From Trichaptum fuscoviolaceum (Eukaryota > Basidiomycota > Agaricomycetes > Hymenochaetales > Trichaptaceae), in contig CAJSYZ010000011.1 in NCBI GenBank assembly GCA_910574455.1, forward strand, positions 3,456,941 to 3,520,940: a stretch of DNA of 64,000 nucleotides, read 5' to 3'. The translations under genes were made by a program, and so were the position numbers. How positions within the stretch are numbered: the first letter of the stretch is position 1; each line of letters starts with the position of its first letter. The notes under the pieces were generated by a model. That model saw only the letters and a program-made list of their open reading frames with translations. It was not told the origin of the DNA and searched no databases. Of this stretch, positions 10,382 to 23,067 are shown in pieces.

Positions 10382-13333
10382 ATGCCTTCGACACACCCCC
10401 AACGACAGCTGCACGAGCGGTCTCTCAGAAGACAACAAGATGCTGCTCTCAAATTAATGGCAGGATCGTCATCACAAGCTTCTGTGGCCGAGGCGGAAGC
10501 ATTTTGGATGACCGCTGCAAGGGGACTTGACTGGTTGTCTGCTCCAAAACGCGTGAGTGTGATCGTCCTCAGTTGATTTCCAGACATCTGAACCAGATAC
10601 TTCGTAGGCTTTTGGACACTCCGAAATTCTTGGGAAAGAGACATGGTTTCCGGGCGCAACCTTAAACATCTGTTTTGAAGCCCTTGATAGACACTGTCAG
10701 CCGACTCCAAAGGCCAAACGACCTGGGGCTCGTCCGTGTATCCATTACGTCTCATCTATGCCTCAAGCTTCAGCAAACCCCACAGAGACGCTCTCATATG
10801 AAGAAGTGTTGGAAAAGGTGCAAGTCTTGGCTGGTGTTCTTCGGCATACTCTAGGCGTCAAGAAAGGCGATAGGGTCATTATTTACAGTCAGTGATAATT
10901 CTCTTTTAATGACAGAGAACACGCCTGAATCCAATAATTTAGTGGCTATGGTCCCGGAGTGTGCAATTGCAATGCTCGCTTGCGCAAGAATCGGTGCAAT
11001 GTTAGTCATTCTGATGTTAGCAAGTCATGTACGATCTGACGCTGTTCAGTCATTCGGTTGTCTTCGGTGGATTCGCTCCTCGGGAACTGGCGAAGCGGAT
11101 CGATGACGCGAGACCTAAGGCTCTGCTTGCTACCAGCTGTGGCATCGAGCCCAAGGGGCCGATCGACTATAAACGTCAGTCTAATGAATTCCCTTCAGTG
11201 AGATTTATAGGCAATGAACATATGTATCGTATCCAGCCTTGATCGACGCTGCAATCGGCTTCTCATCTTATCCTCCTGAATCTACTTTGTTACTACGACG
11301 CATCCACATCGCCGGACATTCGCCCCCTCCGGCACCTCCTCCACACCATCCGAACTCTTTACTTACACTCACGACCCTTCCTCCTCTCTCAATTGCCAAC
11401 TACCGTTTTCCCTCTAAGACGCACTTCTTTGATTGGGAGCAGGAGTCTTCGGTCTTGCCTTATACCCAGCGCGTTGAGCAATGCGAGGTAATGCGGAGCG
11501 AGGATGTCTTGTACACTTTGTACACGTCAGGTACAACTGCATTGCCTAAGGGCGTCGTTCGCCTCACTGCTGGATATGCGGTCGGACTGAGATATAGCAT
11601 GGAACATGTCTTTGGGTTGAATCCGGCTGACACTATGTTCACTGCTAGCGACCTGGGCTGGGTAGTTGGGTGAGTTGTTTTACGAGGGCCAAAACATTCA
11701 TCTTACTGTTTCTTCATAGACATTCCTACATCCTTTACGCACCATTACTTCGAGGATGCGCGACGGTGATATTTGAGGGTAAACGTAAGCTCCATATCAC
11801 AAGACTTTCGAGCTAGGACTCAGATATTCGTGACAGCCGTTATACCGGATGCTGGCATCTTCTGGAAGAGTGAGTGCTATGGCTCTCTCTCTCTTTGCAC
11901 AACCTGATTCTCCGTAGTCGTGGAAGAATATAAGGTGTCTGCACTTTTCACAGCTCCGACAGCTCTTCGCGCTGTCCAACGAGATGATTCTCATGCCGCT
12001 TTGATACGAAAATACAACATCAGGAGTCTTCGTGCTATCTTTCTGGCTGGCGAACGCAGCGAGCCGAACATAATTATCAAATACCAGCGTTTGTTGGACG
12101 AACTCGGAGCGCCAGGAGCAATCATGAATGATAAGTAAGTAAAAGCGACCGAAAAGGGAATCACTGTCTTACTCTGTCATATTCCTCTGATGTGTAGCTA
12201 CTGGGTAAGTCCCGTAGCATTGACTTTGTCACTAGCGACCAATGCTAGGTTTGCAGTCGACGGAGAGTGGATCGCCAATTACAGCAATCGCTATGTCTCC
12301 TGATTTTAAGCCACTGAGACCTCGTCCCGGTGCTGCGGGAATGCCACTACCGGGTATGGATGTGAGGGTCGTCGACGTTAAGGGGAACGAACTGCCCAAG
12401 GGAGAAATGGGTAACGTTGTGCTTGCACCGGTATGAACCCTGAATATCTGTTTTGAAAGTGGTAGACCTAATGCTTCTACCGTAGCCACTTGCACCTACG
12501 GCTCTATCGACGCTTTGGATGAACGAAGATAAATATCACGAGTGAGGTCGAACATACTATTAGCGCCCAACATCACTGATCGTTCGCGTAGGGCGTATTG
12601 GAAACGTTTTGAGAGCCACGGCTGGTTTGACACGGGCGATGCGGGGATGATTGACCAGGATGGCTATGTACACGTCCTGTCGCGGGCGGACGATGTGATG
12701 AACGTCGCAGGGCACCGCCTATCTACCTCTTTACTCGAGCAAGGTAAGAAGATTTTGTCCGTTATAAAAAACCTTCGTTCCGTTTTGCTCATATCCAAAT
12801 AACCAGTTATTTCAAGCCATGATCTCATAGCAGAGTGCTGCGTCGTAGGGAAGCCTGATGAGCTAAAGGGTCATGTGCCTTTCGCGCTGGTCCGGGTGGC
12901 CAGTGATGAGACTGCCGATGACGTTCCAGAGGACGTGCTTCTCAAAGAAATCAATAAAAGAGTCCGGGAAGGTTCGTATCTGAAGTTATTCGAAGAAGGA
13001 TATATAGCTCATGAAGGTCGATGCTCCAGATATTGGTGCTATTGCTTCACTTGATGGATTAGTCAAGGGAAGACTGCCTAAGACTCGCTCAGGGTGAGTT
13101 GGTCTCACTTTATGTGTTCCCGAAAGACGGTCTCAATAATTCCGTCTTTATCTCGCAGCAAAACACTGAGACGTACTATCCGTGGAATTGTGGAAGCTTG
13201 TGCGAAAGGTGACTATGATGCGACGCCCACGTATCCTCCGACTGTTGAGGACGTAAGTGCTGTTGAAGAAGCCAATGAAATTATCCGGGAATATTTCCAT
13301 AGGAGAAACCGCAAAGCCTCGGCGAAGCTGTAA
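10382..13333 (+). CDS. short-chain acyl-CoA synthetase (acetyl/propionyl-CoA synthetase family)
   Basis: AMP-forming enzyme that activates a short carboxylic acid with ATP and CoA. Fifteen exons (first 10382-10552, last 13159-13333) join in frame to 724 residues, within the usual 630-730. The N-terminal acetyl-CoA-synthetase domain begins around EAFWMTAARGLDW. Key motifs: P-loop TSGTTALPKG at ~308-317 (Ala replaces the common Gly), NYWSTESGSP at ~461, FDTGD at ~552-556, and the adenylation lysine in PKTRSGK at ~668. The sequence fits the propionyl/ACSS3-like branch better than canonical acetyl-CoA synthetase, but substrate cannot be read from sequence. One exon is only 7 nt (12198-12204), required to complete NYW. 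Cytosol or mitochondrion; no clear presequence. Confidence 0.9.
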
Positions 13334-13659
13334 TCTATTCCAATGTCGAACTATGTATCATTGAAGTAAGGGATCTGACGCAATGGCCTAGTCGCTACCA
13401 TTAACAGTTGGTTTGCAAACTTTGTACAGTAAGAATGTTTCCAATTATTGTAATTTTTTTACCATTGCAGCACAAGGGAGAAAGAGTGTCCGGAACTTCT
13501 GAATAACTTGATTTTGTGTATGATAGAGAAAGTGTGTAAGTGGATGGATGAAGTTGGGAGTGAAGCCATCAACTCGGTTCTCGGTTCTTAGTGATGACTA
13601 AGCAACATTTACTCGAAGCCAGAGTCGACGAGCATTTCTTTCCGTCTTCTTGCACGATC
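13334..13659. other. intergenic between synthetase and EFG1-like gene
   Basis: Holds the 3' end of the synthetase transcript and the promoter of the next gene; no TATA box or further ORF is evident. Confidence 0.5.
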
Positions 13660-14570
13660 ATGGCACACGAAAAGGCATCGTCTTCAAAGCCTTCCCAGCC
13701 TGCTCACCTGAGGAACAAAAAACATAACACAAAGCCGTATGCTGCAGACCTCCCTGGAGTCCAGAAAATAAAGTCTTCAATCAGACAAACACGTCGATTA
13801 TTGGGGAAAGTATGTAATGAATTCACCTACAATGCTAAAAGAAACTCATAGAACAAGTAGGACAACCTGGCTGCGGACGTTCGAGTGGAGACGGAAAGGC
13901 GTCTGAAATCTTTAGAGGCTGATTTGGAGCTTGCAGAGCGTAAGCGCAAGGAGCGGGCGTTCGCAATCAAGTATCACAAAGTAAAATTCTTTGGTGCGTC
14001 TTCTTCCTTCTTTCGTTGCTTTCGGCATCTGATATGACTTTAGAACGTAAGAAAGTCCTCCGGAGAATTAAGCAGGCAAAGAAGGATTTGGAAGCCGATG
14101 GCAAATCTAAGCAGTCGAGCAATGCTCAAGAGAATGCGTTGTTCGAATTGCGAGTAGACCTAAATTACATCTTAGTGAGGCGACCGCTTCTTTTCTAATT
14201 TTGTTTATACTGACTGAATCTCTTGCAGCATTATCCGAAGTTGGAAAGATACATATCACTGTTCCCTGCTGCAGAAGAAAGCGATGAAACATCCGGAAAT
14301 GAAACGAAACTTCGGAGAGAATCCATGCGCAATCGGATAAGGGAGCAAATGGATGAAGGGGAGCTCAGTATGACACCAGAGCTTGACATGGAGCAAGGAC
14401 TTACATCGGAATCAAAACTGAAGACCCGGCTACCTACGACGAGATTATCGAATGGCAAGAGTAGTTCGACGTTGAAAGGCAGAGAAATCGCTGGCGATCA
14501 CCAAGCTAACATTCGGAAAGCAATTAAAGATGACGATTTCTTTAATGCCGGGTCAGATTCGGACACGTAG
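13660..14570 (+). CDS. EFG1: rRNA-processing protein EFG1-like
   Basis: Four exons (13660-13809, 13861-13993, 14044-14174, 14229-14570), 251 residues, all junctions in frame. The core reads as an Efg1 domain: a lysine-rich start, the segment KIKSSIRQTRRLL, then DNLAADVRVETERRLKSLEA, AFAIKYHKVKFF, the basic helix ERKKVLRRIKQAKKDLE and HYPKLERYISLFP. In yeast, Efg1 is a nucleolar protein needed for early pre-rRNA processing and 18S formation. The C-terminal ~90 residues are acidic and Ser-rich, typical of a disordered tail. The ATG at 13660 begins MAHEKASSSK; upstream in-frame codons lack ATG context. It converges with the RhoGEF gene on the opposite strand. Confidence 0.85.
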
Positions 14571-14997
14571 AGAACGGGAAGGTACTTTAAAGTTGAGTCT
14601 ATTGCTATATAGTGTATAATGATTAGTGAGGGCTTTAGCCCGTATGTTGCATAAAGCAGTTTGCTTCTCCTCTGTGCCTTCCGTACAGCTTCTAATAGCG
14701 AACAGAGGTCAAGTTTCCTTCAAGCAACTTATTCATGGGGAAAGAATACATATTTGTTATTGTACATGTACACATGTAACCTTCAGCTTCAATTCCAAAC
14801 ATTAGTACACCGATCTAAGGGGAATAAAAAGCATACACGAGTTTACAGCAACTGACATAATGTTCAAAAAGAGAATGGATGCAACAAGAAAGGAATGAAA
14901 GATGGATAGGAAAGATGCGAGCAGAACAGACTATATCGATACAAGAAGTGAGTACGAAAAAATAAGAGAGAATCATACTAATTAGAACTACAAATCG
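14571..14997. other. convergent 3' intergenic region
   Basis: 427 bp between the ends of the EFG1-like gene (plus) and the RhoGEF gene (minus); AT-rich, with likely polyadenylation signals for both but no gene. Confidence 0.5.
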
Positions 14998-17900
14998 TCA
15001 GCTTTCACAGGGAATGAGGAAGCTAGCCAACGCCAAGCCTAATTCTCCATAATCATTCCTTACTATGAGTAGTGTATCCTCTTCCCTCTCGTCGACATGC
15101 ACGGGAAGGTCGGGATACCGAGAAGGATGTCCAAGTTCTGAAAGTACGCCATAACTCTCTCCCATCCGTAGCCGGAAGAAAGGAAGGTTCATATATAAAG
15201 TTCCTCGAGGAGGGTCGAGTGGGTGAATAACACGGACATAGTACTGGGTCGGTGAGTCTGGAGGAACTGAATCATAGTGCTGACATGGTGGCATTGGCTC
15301 AGGTTCGCTGAATTGTCGAGATGAAACACTACTGGCCCCTACGGATCCAAGGGATTTTTGCGAGGTTGTCTTGCGAATTGGTGCGCGTAAAGATTCGCTG
15401 AATCTCCGACTGAAGCTTCCGCTACGAGATTGACGCCCGCGCACGTCAGTGGAGGAGCGGAGTGACTCGGTATATCCTTTCGGCGCTGCGTGCGAGTGTA
15501 CAGCGGACATGTTGTTGATATAATCAGTCAAAGTAGGTGAAGACGTGGACGACGGAAGGGGAGACGTGTTAGAACGACCTTTTCTGCGGCCGAGATTATC
15601 GGGTGTGCGTGGCTGCGACCGAGAACGGGTTGGAGAAGTCGACTGGAAGGCCTCCACCGATGGTGATCGCTGCATCCGCCGCTGGGTAGTAGAATCCAGT
15701 GATCCGAAGCTGCGATGCCGATGAGATTGACCAGAAAAAGGAGAGTCAGGAGTAGGATAAGAGGTGCCAAAGGGCAAAGCCATACTGGAATCAGGATCAG
15801 GGATAGGACCGAATGATTTTGATCGACTGCGTGTAGCCTTGGGTTCTTCGGCACTGGGATCCAGTACTCGCAACTTCCGGATCGCCCCTTCAACTTCGCT
15901 ATAGCGCGTCCACCAGAGGCGGAAAGTTTCTTCACATCCGGCGTTCGTTTCGCCTTCCATACGGAGACAATCCCACAATGTGCCCCATTCGTCCCGTACG
16001 TGACTCCAAAATTGCGTTTGGTAGCGAGCGAATTGCATGATGCACGCGACAAGGCCTCTATCAAGGAGGGACAGGTAAGCAGGCAGTTCAACGTCAAGCT
16101 GCGCACGAATATCCTGATACGTTTGAGAAGCTTCCAACAATGAAGGAGAAGGTCGGTGCTTCGAAGAAAGGTTCGTATTGAGGAGTTCATTATGTTGGCT
16201 TTTGAGCGAGTGCATTTTTTCGAGTAATTTCTTTGGCGCCTTTGACGAATCAATGAGACGGGCCAGAGACGGGAGAATTTCTTTCGCGATAATGTCATCA
16301 AGTTCCTTGCAAAGGGGCAGCAACCGTGAGTTGATGAGTTCAAGGAACGCGTTAAACGCGTCGGATGGGTGCTCCTCGCTAATCCCGATGGTTTTACCAA
16401 AGCCAACCGCCCAATCTCGAAGATGTTCCTGAGATATACGCAGTTGTTGCGCCCAGGCGACAATACGTTTAGCAAGTTCACGTATGAAGCCGTCACACTC
16501 CTTTAAGCGTTTCTCGTAAGCTTCAACGCGCAAGGCTTCCTCGTTGCTGCCGGCCTTTTGCCTCGAGGCACGCAGACTGGCACCCATGCTCTTCATGCGC
16601 ATGAGACTAGCATTTCCAGAACTGAGCTTCTTCTTCTGCAGCGCTGGTATGCTAGACTGTGGCTTGCCGGTAAGCACCTCCCTAACGACCTCCAATCGCC
16701 TCCGGGAGTCATTAATGCCACGAGCTATCTGTTCGATGGCATCGCACGCCTTAAGCAGATTTTGCTTGTCCCCATGGTCTTCTGGAGTTTGCTCGGCAAT
16801 CGTTGCGAGAAGTAAGGGGTACTTCAATAAACGTTGGACTGGCTTGATGAGTAAAGATGCTAAGTCCCATGCATGCGTAACTGATGAAGCTAGGATCTGC
16901 GTTTGTGTCATGTAGTTTATAAGCGAAGGCGTCTGGGGCAGTGCTTCAAGGTGCGCAAGGGCAGACGAGTGCTTCGTAATGTACTGCTTGTACAAAGGCT
17001 CCATTTCAGGAATCTGCGGTGCAATTGCGTCAGATCAGTGATCGTTGATCGTCAATCGATGGGTAGTACGTACGATTCTGAGGAAGAGGTCTCCAACATA
17101 GTCTTCATCTGTACCATCTTCAAGTACGTCACCGAGTGCCTCCTCCAGTGCATCTCCAAAGGCGTCCGAAAAGCACGCCAACTCCTTGATGTTGCCAAAT
17201 ATTATACGGACGTCATCTCTAGTCATAGGAGCACCTAGTATTTGAGATACTGAAGAGGAATCAGACGCGGTAGAGCGAGTTCGAGTAGACGAACCCGAAG
17301 ATGGGGGCGTCGCTGTATCTGGTAAATGGAATGGTGGATTTTTGCCTAGCGGTAAACACAACAGGAAATCAGACAAAATTTAGAACCGGTATTCAACCAG
17401 AACTCACCGAGGGCCATAGGAATGTGTACATCCCTAATGAACGCAAGGTCCGATGCGTAAGCACGCTCTGAGGACAGTAATTCCTTTAGGGCGTGTTCTC
17501 GCTTTGATATGCCCGACAAAGTACTCGACAGAGTACTGGGTAGTGTCAAGAGTGTGCTCGTTTCCGATACATCCGCACCGTTGGTGACCGTCATTTCAGA
17601 AGGATGAGATGAGACAGTCCAAGTGTCCGATGTGTCTGCACTATGTTTCGCCGTCATGATCGGAGAACTCGGATTTGAATCCGTAGGCGGTTGTGGTAGA
17701 GGTTTGTCAGACTTGCTCCTGCCGAGTGAGATGCTGTCCATCGAAGAAAGATCAACACTCGGAGTCGGCGGTAAATACGGTGTATTCAAATTCAGCTTGT
17801 TGAGAACGGATGTCAGCGAAGACGGATCCAGTGTCGAGCTTTCTTCTTCCTCCTCCCCACCATGTCGAGGCCTTAGTGTTCGCATGGTGTCCCGCTTCGT

Positions 17901-18191
17901 GTATAGATCCACGAGAGTTTGGAACGACGCAACGCTCTTTGCTTGGTCTCGCAAAGGTGATCGGGGAGGAGGCGGGGGCGGAGGAGGAACAGGTGAAGCG
18001 CGTGAGGGAGACAGCTTCGGCGGGGACTCGCTTCTTGGGCTATCGGGAGGAGTGTTTGGCTTTTCCATCGATGGCGAAGGCGGAGGGAACGACTGTGGTT
18101 CTATATAACCACCCATGCGGCGAGAGCGAGGGCCATTGAACGGTACGGTGCGTACCGGTGGTAGAGCAACGAAAGTGTGCACGTTTTCCAT
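14998..18191 (-). CDS. Rho guanine-nucleotide exchange factor with DH and BAR domains (Gef1-like)
   Basis: Three exons (18191-17408, 17345-17074, 17013-14998), 1023 residues. Residues ~1-225 are Ser/Pro-rich with a run of nine prolines (likely SH3-ligand). A DH (RhoGEF) domain starts at about 229 (KREHALKELLSSERAYASDL) and ends near 468, including PVQRLLKYPLLL, the conserved last helix. A long helical BAR-like region follows (~510-740), as in fission yeast Gef1 and animal Tuba. Then comes a Ser/Arg-rich linker and, at ~945-1020, an SH3-like fold. No PH domain is visible. Inferred role: activation of Cdc42 at curved cortex, controlling polarity or septation. The ATG at 18191 (MENVHTFVALPP) is the best start; frame upstream is open but lacks a better one. 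Confidence 0.85.
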
Positions 18192-19964
18192 TACGAGAAG
18201 AGGGAACGAACTTGAGAAAACTTGTTGAGTCCAATAGGTGTGGTTATTTGTATTTAAGTTCGCGTCCGAGGAGACCACACGCGTATTACGTGAGCTCGGG
18301 AATTAAGTTGCGGTGCGGAGGTCCTGTACGTCGGAGCCACTTAACGAGGGTAAGTTGCAGCTAAAGATCGACACGCGGGGACGTTTCGAAGTGCGTTGAG
18401 GGTGGAAATTTCCCAATAGGCTCTCAAAAGATTGCCTTCGAAGCAAGAGATGCGACAGGACCTGAGAAAGTACTTCCGTATGCTTGAAATTAGACAGGAG
18501 CAAGGAGGAAGAAAGAGCGAAGAATGGAGGTGAAAACAGAACGCCTATGGATAATGGTATTGTAGAAGATGGAAGAGTCTTGGTGAAAGTGGGATCATTC
18601 AGACTTGAGGAAAATGGCGAGGGCAGTGAAAGGGACACAGAAGTCTACGATTGTAAAGAACACCCTAAGACTTGCAATGTTCGGACTTTGTCGAAAGTCT
18701 TTACCAACACTAGACCGGATGGACGAGCAGCATGTTAGCCTCATGCCTGACAACACGTCTATGCACGACACTCTCACCTTCATCTCCCGAGTTCAACCTT
18801 ATTGAACGATAAGATAGCACTCAATCTGCTCAATGCGCTCTACTCAGCGCTCTCAGGTGGATGAGTATCGATGTTGCGACTGTTCGCCAGACCGCCCGTA
18901 ATGCGGGGATTCGGAGTGTTGCTCTAGCAGTGACAGGTATGGTAAACACCGTGCAAGGAAGCACAGAACTGCGCTACAAATAAAGGAGAGTTCACAGTCT
19001 CTCGAAGCTATGTGGTCGGTGTCGTTGTATTGTGTGTCGCAGGTGCGTGCTGGCGCATGCGAGTAGGAGAGGAAGAGAGGTCGCCGTTAGACGCACTGTG
19101 CATGTCGTGTCGAGGTACTGTAGTCAAAAATAGACATCTCACGTGCCAGTGACGGACGCAAAGTGGGCCGGTCTCCGGAGTTTGGCCGGGCATAAATCCC
19201 TTCACTGCTAATGGCAAACATTGTAATTCGGCATTCACACATTAATGAATCGCTACCTGGATCTCTTGCATTAAGGGAGAGTTAGAATATAATGAACACC
19301 ATAGAAATATAGTTATTTATCTGTAGCACAATTATCTAAACTCGGTAGGTGCGTTTGCGAGTGTGACCAGATGCAATATACAAAACGAACCACTCTTGAG
19401 CACGTTACACAACGATTGAGTTAGGATACTCTCGAAGTAACTGTCACTTAGGAACCCGAGGGCTTCTGTGCCTTGAAGTTCTCCAGAAGAATTTTCATTC
19501 CGGGTCCGATCGATGCTTATTGCTTCTTTGCACTTCTATGCTCCGCAGTGTTCACGTCGGAAAGGTGACTCACGTCGGATAATTCTGCAGACAATATGTC
19601 TTCGTATATAACCTCAGACGCGAGGTATAATTCAGAATTCTGGAAACACATTTCTTCCCAATATCCACTTGAAGTGTAAGTGAAGTTACTGGACATATGT
19701 ACCTGTATTTCTTCCATTACACTAATAATGAGTCACTGCGACATTGCCATCGAAACACTCGCTCCTTTCTTATTTTGAGATCCGGGACTTCACTTGTAGC
19801 ATGGTACTTATGTATGTTCATGTTCGATTGATGTTAATTGAACATAACCGTACTGGTAGTGTACTAACTTTAGGGTAGGCGCGTTTATTAAAATAGTACT
19901 AATTAGATACGCCTGCCCTGAACTCTCTTTTTATGTATATGTATTACTAGGCAAACAAGTCTCC
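18192..19964. other. RhoGEF promoter region and gene-poor DNA
   Basis: 1.8 kb. The first ~500 bp on the minus strand is pyrimidine-rich, as is usual before fungal genes, and produces Ser/Leu-rich chance frames. A 66-codon ATG frame at 19517-19717 (minus) is open but unsupported. No other gene or repeat is seen before the MITE at 19967. Confidence 0.4.
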
Positions 19965-19966
19965 TA

Positions 19967-20584
19967 CAGTGGCGAAAGGCTAAAACCAGCCTCTCGGAAA
20001 CCCCTTCAAAACTTTTCTTTCTGCGGACACAAAACTCAACCAATGACCCTGAAACTGCGTAAATAGCTTCTAATGCAGTATATCTTCATTTCTTATAGAT
20101 TAGTTTTGCGCAAAAATGATTCCGAAAAATATCTCTTGTCTGAATTTGAAACATCTTGCTTAATTTGGGGCTGCAGCTCTTCTAAATAGTTCCCACGGGT
20201 TCGGAACATGCGGAATCAACGTCTTTTCGCGATCCGATGAGCCTCAAACAGAAAATCTGTCATTACGAGAAATTTTAATCGGAATTTATATTTCCGGTAA
20301 CCCGGCAAAGGCCATCCAACTCTTTAACCGTAGTTGGGTAGCTTTCCAGAAAGGTTCGGAAATCACTCCTGATTATTTTTCCAGCCAATCCAAGGCCAAT
20401 AAAGGCTGAAATCTAACAAAAAAAATTCATGTCCTTCAAAAAAATTTGAAACATTGCCCGGAAATTTTTTTATTGCATAAATCGACGTATCTTTCTTACT
20501 TTGATTACAAAAAATTCAGTATGGCGAGTTTTCACGCAAAATTCCGGCCTGCACCCAGAGGCGGGTTTTGGCCTTTCGCCACTG
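19967..20584 (+). mobile_element. non-autonomous Tc1/mariner-type MITE, copy 1
   Basis: A 618-bp element bounded by inverted termini of ~25 bp (CAGTGGCGAAAGGC... at the left; its complement ending ...GCCTTTCGCCACTG at the right), flanked by TA on both sides (19965-19966, 20585-20586). It has no transposase ORF. Its interior matches the reverse complement of 60115-60747, for example the stretch containing TAAATAGCTTCTAATGCA and the AT-rich block before the right end. Confidence 0.75.
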
Positions 20585-20586
20585 TA

Positions 20587-21073
20587 CACAGATCCTCCTA
20601 CGGTTCGGAAGAGGCCGAAGCCTCAGGGTCCAGGTAAAGTTGAGGGGACCCTTTCCTCCCGTCAGGGAGGGTCTGACATAAAACATTTTGCCGAGGCCCC
20701 GAACATCGTCAGGGTCCAACGCCGACCACCATTCACCGTGAGAACGTCGGACAGCGGGAACTTCGATATTGGCACAGAGAACTTTGGTAGATGATGCACA
20801 GCTGGATTTTCTTGTTTCATTAAGATAAAATACTCTATACTCTAAGACATATGTAGCTGTCATGCAAAATTCTGTGATTTCAATGAATTTAAACTTTAAC
20901 CATGACATATGTTCAGGAATAATGTTCCCACGAAAACAATGGGCGGGAGGTAAACCCTGACGATGTTCGGGGCCTCGGCAAAATGTTTTATGTCAGACCC
21001 TCCCTGACGGAGGAAAGGGTCTTTACCTGGACCCTGAGGCTTCGGCCTCTTCCGAACCGTGGGAGGGTCTGTG
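20587..21073. mobile_element. foldback/MITE-like element with ~120-bp inverted arms
   Basis: A 487-bp element. Left arm 20587-20714 and right arm 20955-21073 are inverted copies, sharing GTTCGGAAGAGGCCGAAGCC, the poly-T-flanked CATAAAACATTTTGCC and CGAACATCGTCAGGG. Both ends are flanked by TA (20585-20586, 21074-21075). The left TA is the same dinucleotide that ends the neighbouring MITE. No coding capacity. The arms differ by several small indels, so it is not newly made. Confidence 0.7.
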
Positions 21074-21075
21074 TA

Positions 21076-21527
21076 GGAGACTCGCAAACAAGAGGCTCCT
21101 AGTTTGGAACGATACACATTATACAATACGATGTTAATTACACCGTTCGAATACTTGGGTCTTATTACTTGCTTCTTCAAGATCTCCGATTAATCGGCCT
21201 CACAAAGGGGCCTAGGATAGACTCATCGCTTCAAGCTCCGTATTTGCACAGGTTACGGCCAAAATGGACTCACGGAGCTAGAATCCGAAATGTTCATATT
21301 CATTGTGATGACCTTGCGCCGGTGTTAAGGCATATCAGGAGTGTAAGCTGCATTTGTATTATGCATAATGCGCCAAAAATAGGATTCTGAACCTTTTCGA
21401 GGTTCGCCGATGTAAATCAGCGCTTGAGGAATCTGAGTACAAGTATGCTCGAATATAGGGATGAGAGAAACTGGTTTCCAGAAACACCCTCAAGTATCAA
21501 CACAGAACATCCGCTGTTTCAACTTCA
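21076..21527. other. promoter region of family-G gene 1
   Basis: 452 bp without a supported ORF between the foldback element and the start codon at 21528. Confidence 0.4.
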
Positions 21528-22768
21528 ATGGCTCAAATACCTGACTCAAGTGAAATACAGCCTGGCGGCTCCGAAGACTTTTTGACCGGGCCCTTGGGGT
21601 ACCATTTCTCTACACCTCACCCATCTTCTCAAGATGACGACCTTCAGTTGGTGAGCTGATACAATTCACACTCATTCTCTACACATGTTTATGCTTACCA
21701 TTTCCATTTCTAAATGAAATCCTAAACCTCAATTCAAGACAGCTAGCTGCGAGGTCGCGATAGAGACCGCTGAACCAGCCGATGCAAACATTGCTCAACT
21801 CTCGTTCGTCCACTTTGATCCAAAGGCGGTAAATATGACCATTAACATCCAATGGATATCGTATCTGAATTTGAAATCTTCAGGCTAAGCGCAACAAGAG
21901 ATCGAATAGCTCGGCTGAGATCCCCGGGTGTCTTGTCTTCGACTCTCACCCTACGCCAAAGAACGGTTCGCGTCACCGTGCAAACCACTTAGTCTCGCCT
22001 CTAAAGGTGGGAGACGATAACCCCCGCTTTCCAGTGACTGGGACCATTGATCCTCGCACGCCGGGCGGTGAAGGTCGCCTTGTCGGCGTTTTCCCGAATA
22101 GTTCGAATCAGAGCTGGCATCCAGAATCCGCGGCTTGGCCTCTATTGCGTCAGGGACAGACTGCTGCTGATCGTAGCGAAAGAAACGATGCTTTTCACCT
22201 CAATTCATCAAATTCTATCGAAGTCAACCAGTGCAACGGAGGCGATGCTATGAAGCACCCCGAACCCGTCTCCCTTGGGGACGGGACAACTTGGCAAGTA
22301 GCTAGCAATAGAGCGGGAGACACTCGCGATATCCCCCCTTCGCTCTCCGATACTAGAGAGCTAGGTTACATAGCACAACCGACAAACGGACAGTTGATCT
22401 CTGATTCTCAAGTCTATTCCCACACAATGCATTTCATTGATGACAGTCATAACATTGACGCCTACCACGCACAGCATACAAGCTCTAGCCGGGGTCTTAA
22501 CTATCGATTTGATGCTGGAGAATGCTCCGTCCATCGGACCTTGACGCACCATCGCATGAGGACGGAGTCCTGCGGTTGCACGCTCATCTATCGCGCTTCC
22601 GGCTTCGTTGGCCCGGTCGGCGTTCTTATATCCACCAGAGAGCATGGGTACGAAGACGCCAGCACCCAGGATGGTATAGCTGCGAATACTTCTCAATTTG
22701 AACCATATCTTCTCGAGCTTGGAACATCAGTCCCGTTCAGGAATGGTCACAGTTGCTTTGGCCCATGA
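21528..22768 (+). CDS. family-G protein 1 (unknown, probably nuclear)
   Basis: Three exons (21528-21650, 21739-21828, 21884-22768), 365 residues, both introns phase 0. I do not recognise the family. Exon 1 encodes a short acidic N-terminus, exon 2 ends IAQLSFVHFDPKA, and exon 3 opens with a basic cluster AKRNKRSNSS that could be a nuclear-localisation or DNA-contact segment. The middle is Ser/Asn/Asp-rich and probably disordered. Near the end is a small Cys-containing segment (TESCGCTLIY...FVGPVGVLIS). The order exon-exon-basic cluster and the two phase-0 introns match the genes at 35935, 40504 and 63068, and the C-terminal segment resembles that of 32602-33882. These are proposed to be paralogs. 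Confidence 0.6.
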
Positions 22769-23067
22769 AGGCCTGAAATTCCAATGCAGTAAGTTTTATT
22801 AAAGCGTTACTTCTCGTTAAATGAAACGTTATTTTGTTATAGGCATTTCATACCCTCAGGCTAGTTATATTGGTTTACTACTTTGTTCGGCTTTGCACTC
22901 TAGTACACTCGTGCCCGACCAATGTGATACAAATATACTCTTTCTTACATGCAATACATTAATTCTCTATGTTCCAAACCTCAATCACGCGAATGAAACA
23001 GAACGGGAATTCATCAATGTTTGAATAATACAATCACAGCGCCATAATCTACATGTATAAATACCTT

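Noticed and set aside
15528..16496. 322-codon minus frame and 123-codon plus frame inside the RhoGEF gene
   Set aside because: Shadow frames of the third exon; no independent motif, and the RhoGEF frame has clear DH-BAR content.
17623..18108. 161-codon plus frame with poly-Gly run
   Set aside because: It is the complement of the proline-rich start of the RhoGEF protein.
18303..18638. Ser/Leu-rich 111-codon minus frame
   Set aside because: Pyrimidine-rich promoter DNA upstream of the RhoGEF gene produces such frames; no splice or domain support.
19517..19717. 66-codon minus ATG frame
   Set aside because: Acidic and open, but no homolog recognised and no promoter or intron evidence.
22361..22696. 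111-codon minus frame in family-G gene 1
   Set aside because: Shadow of the long last exon of the plus-strand gene.
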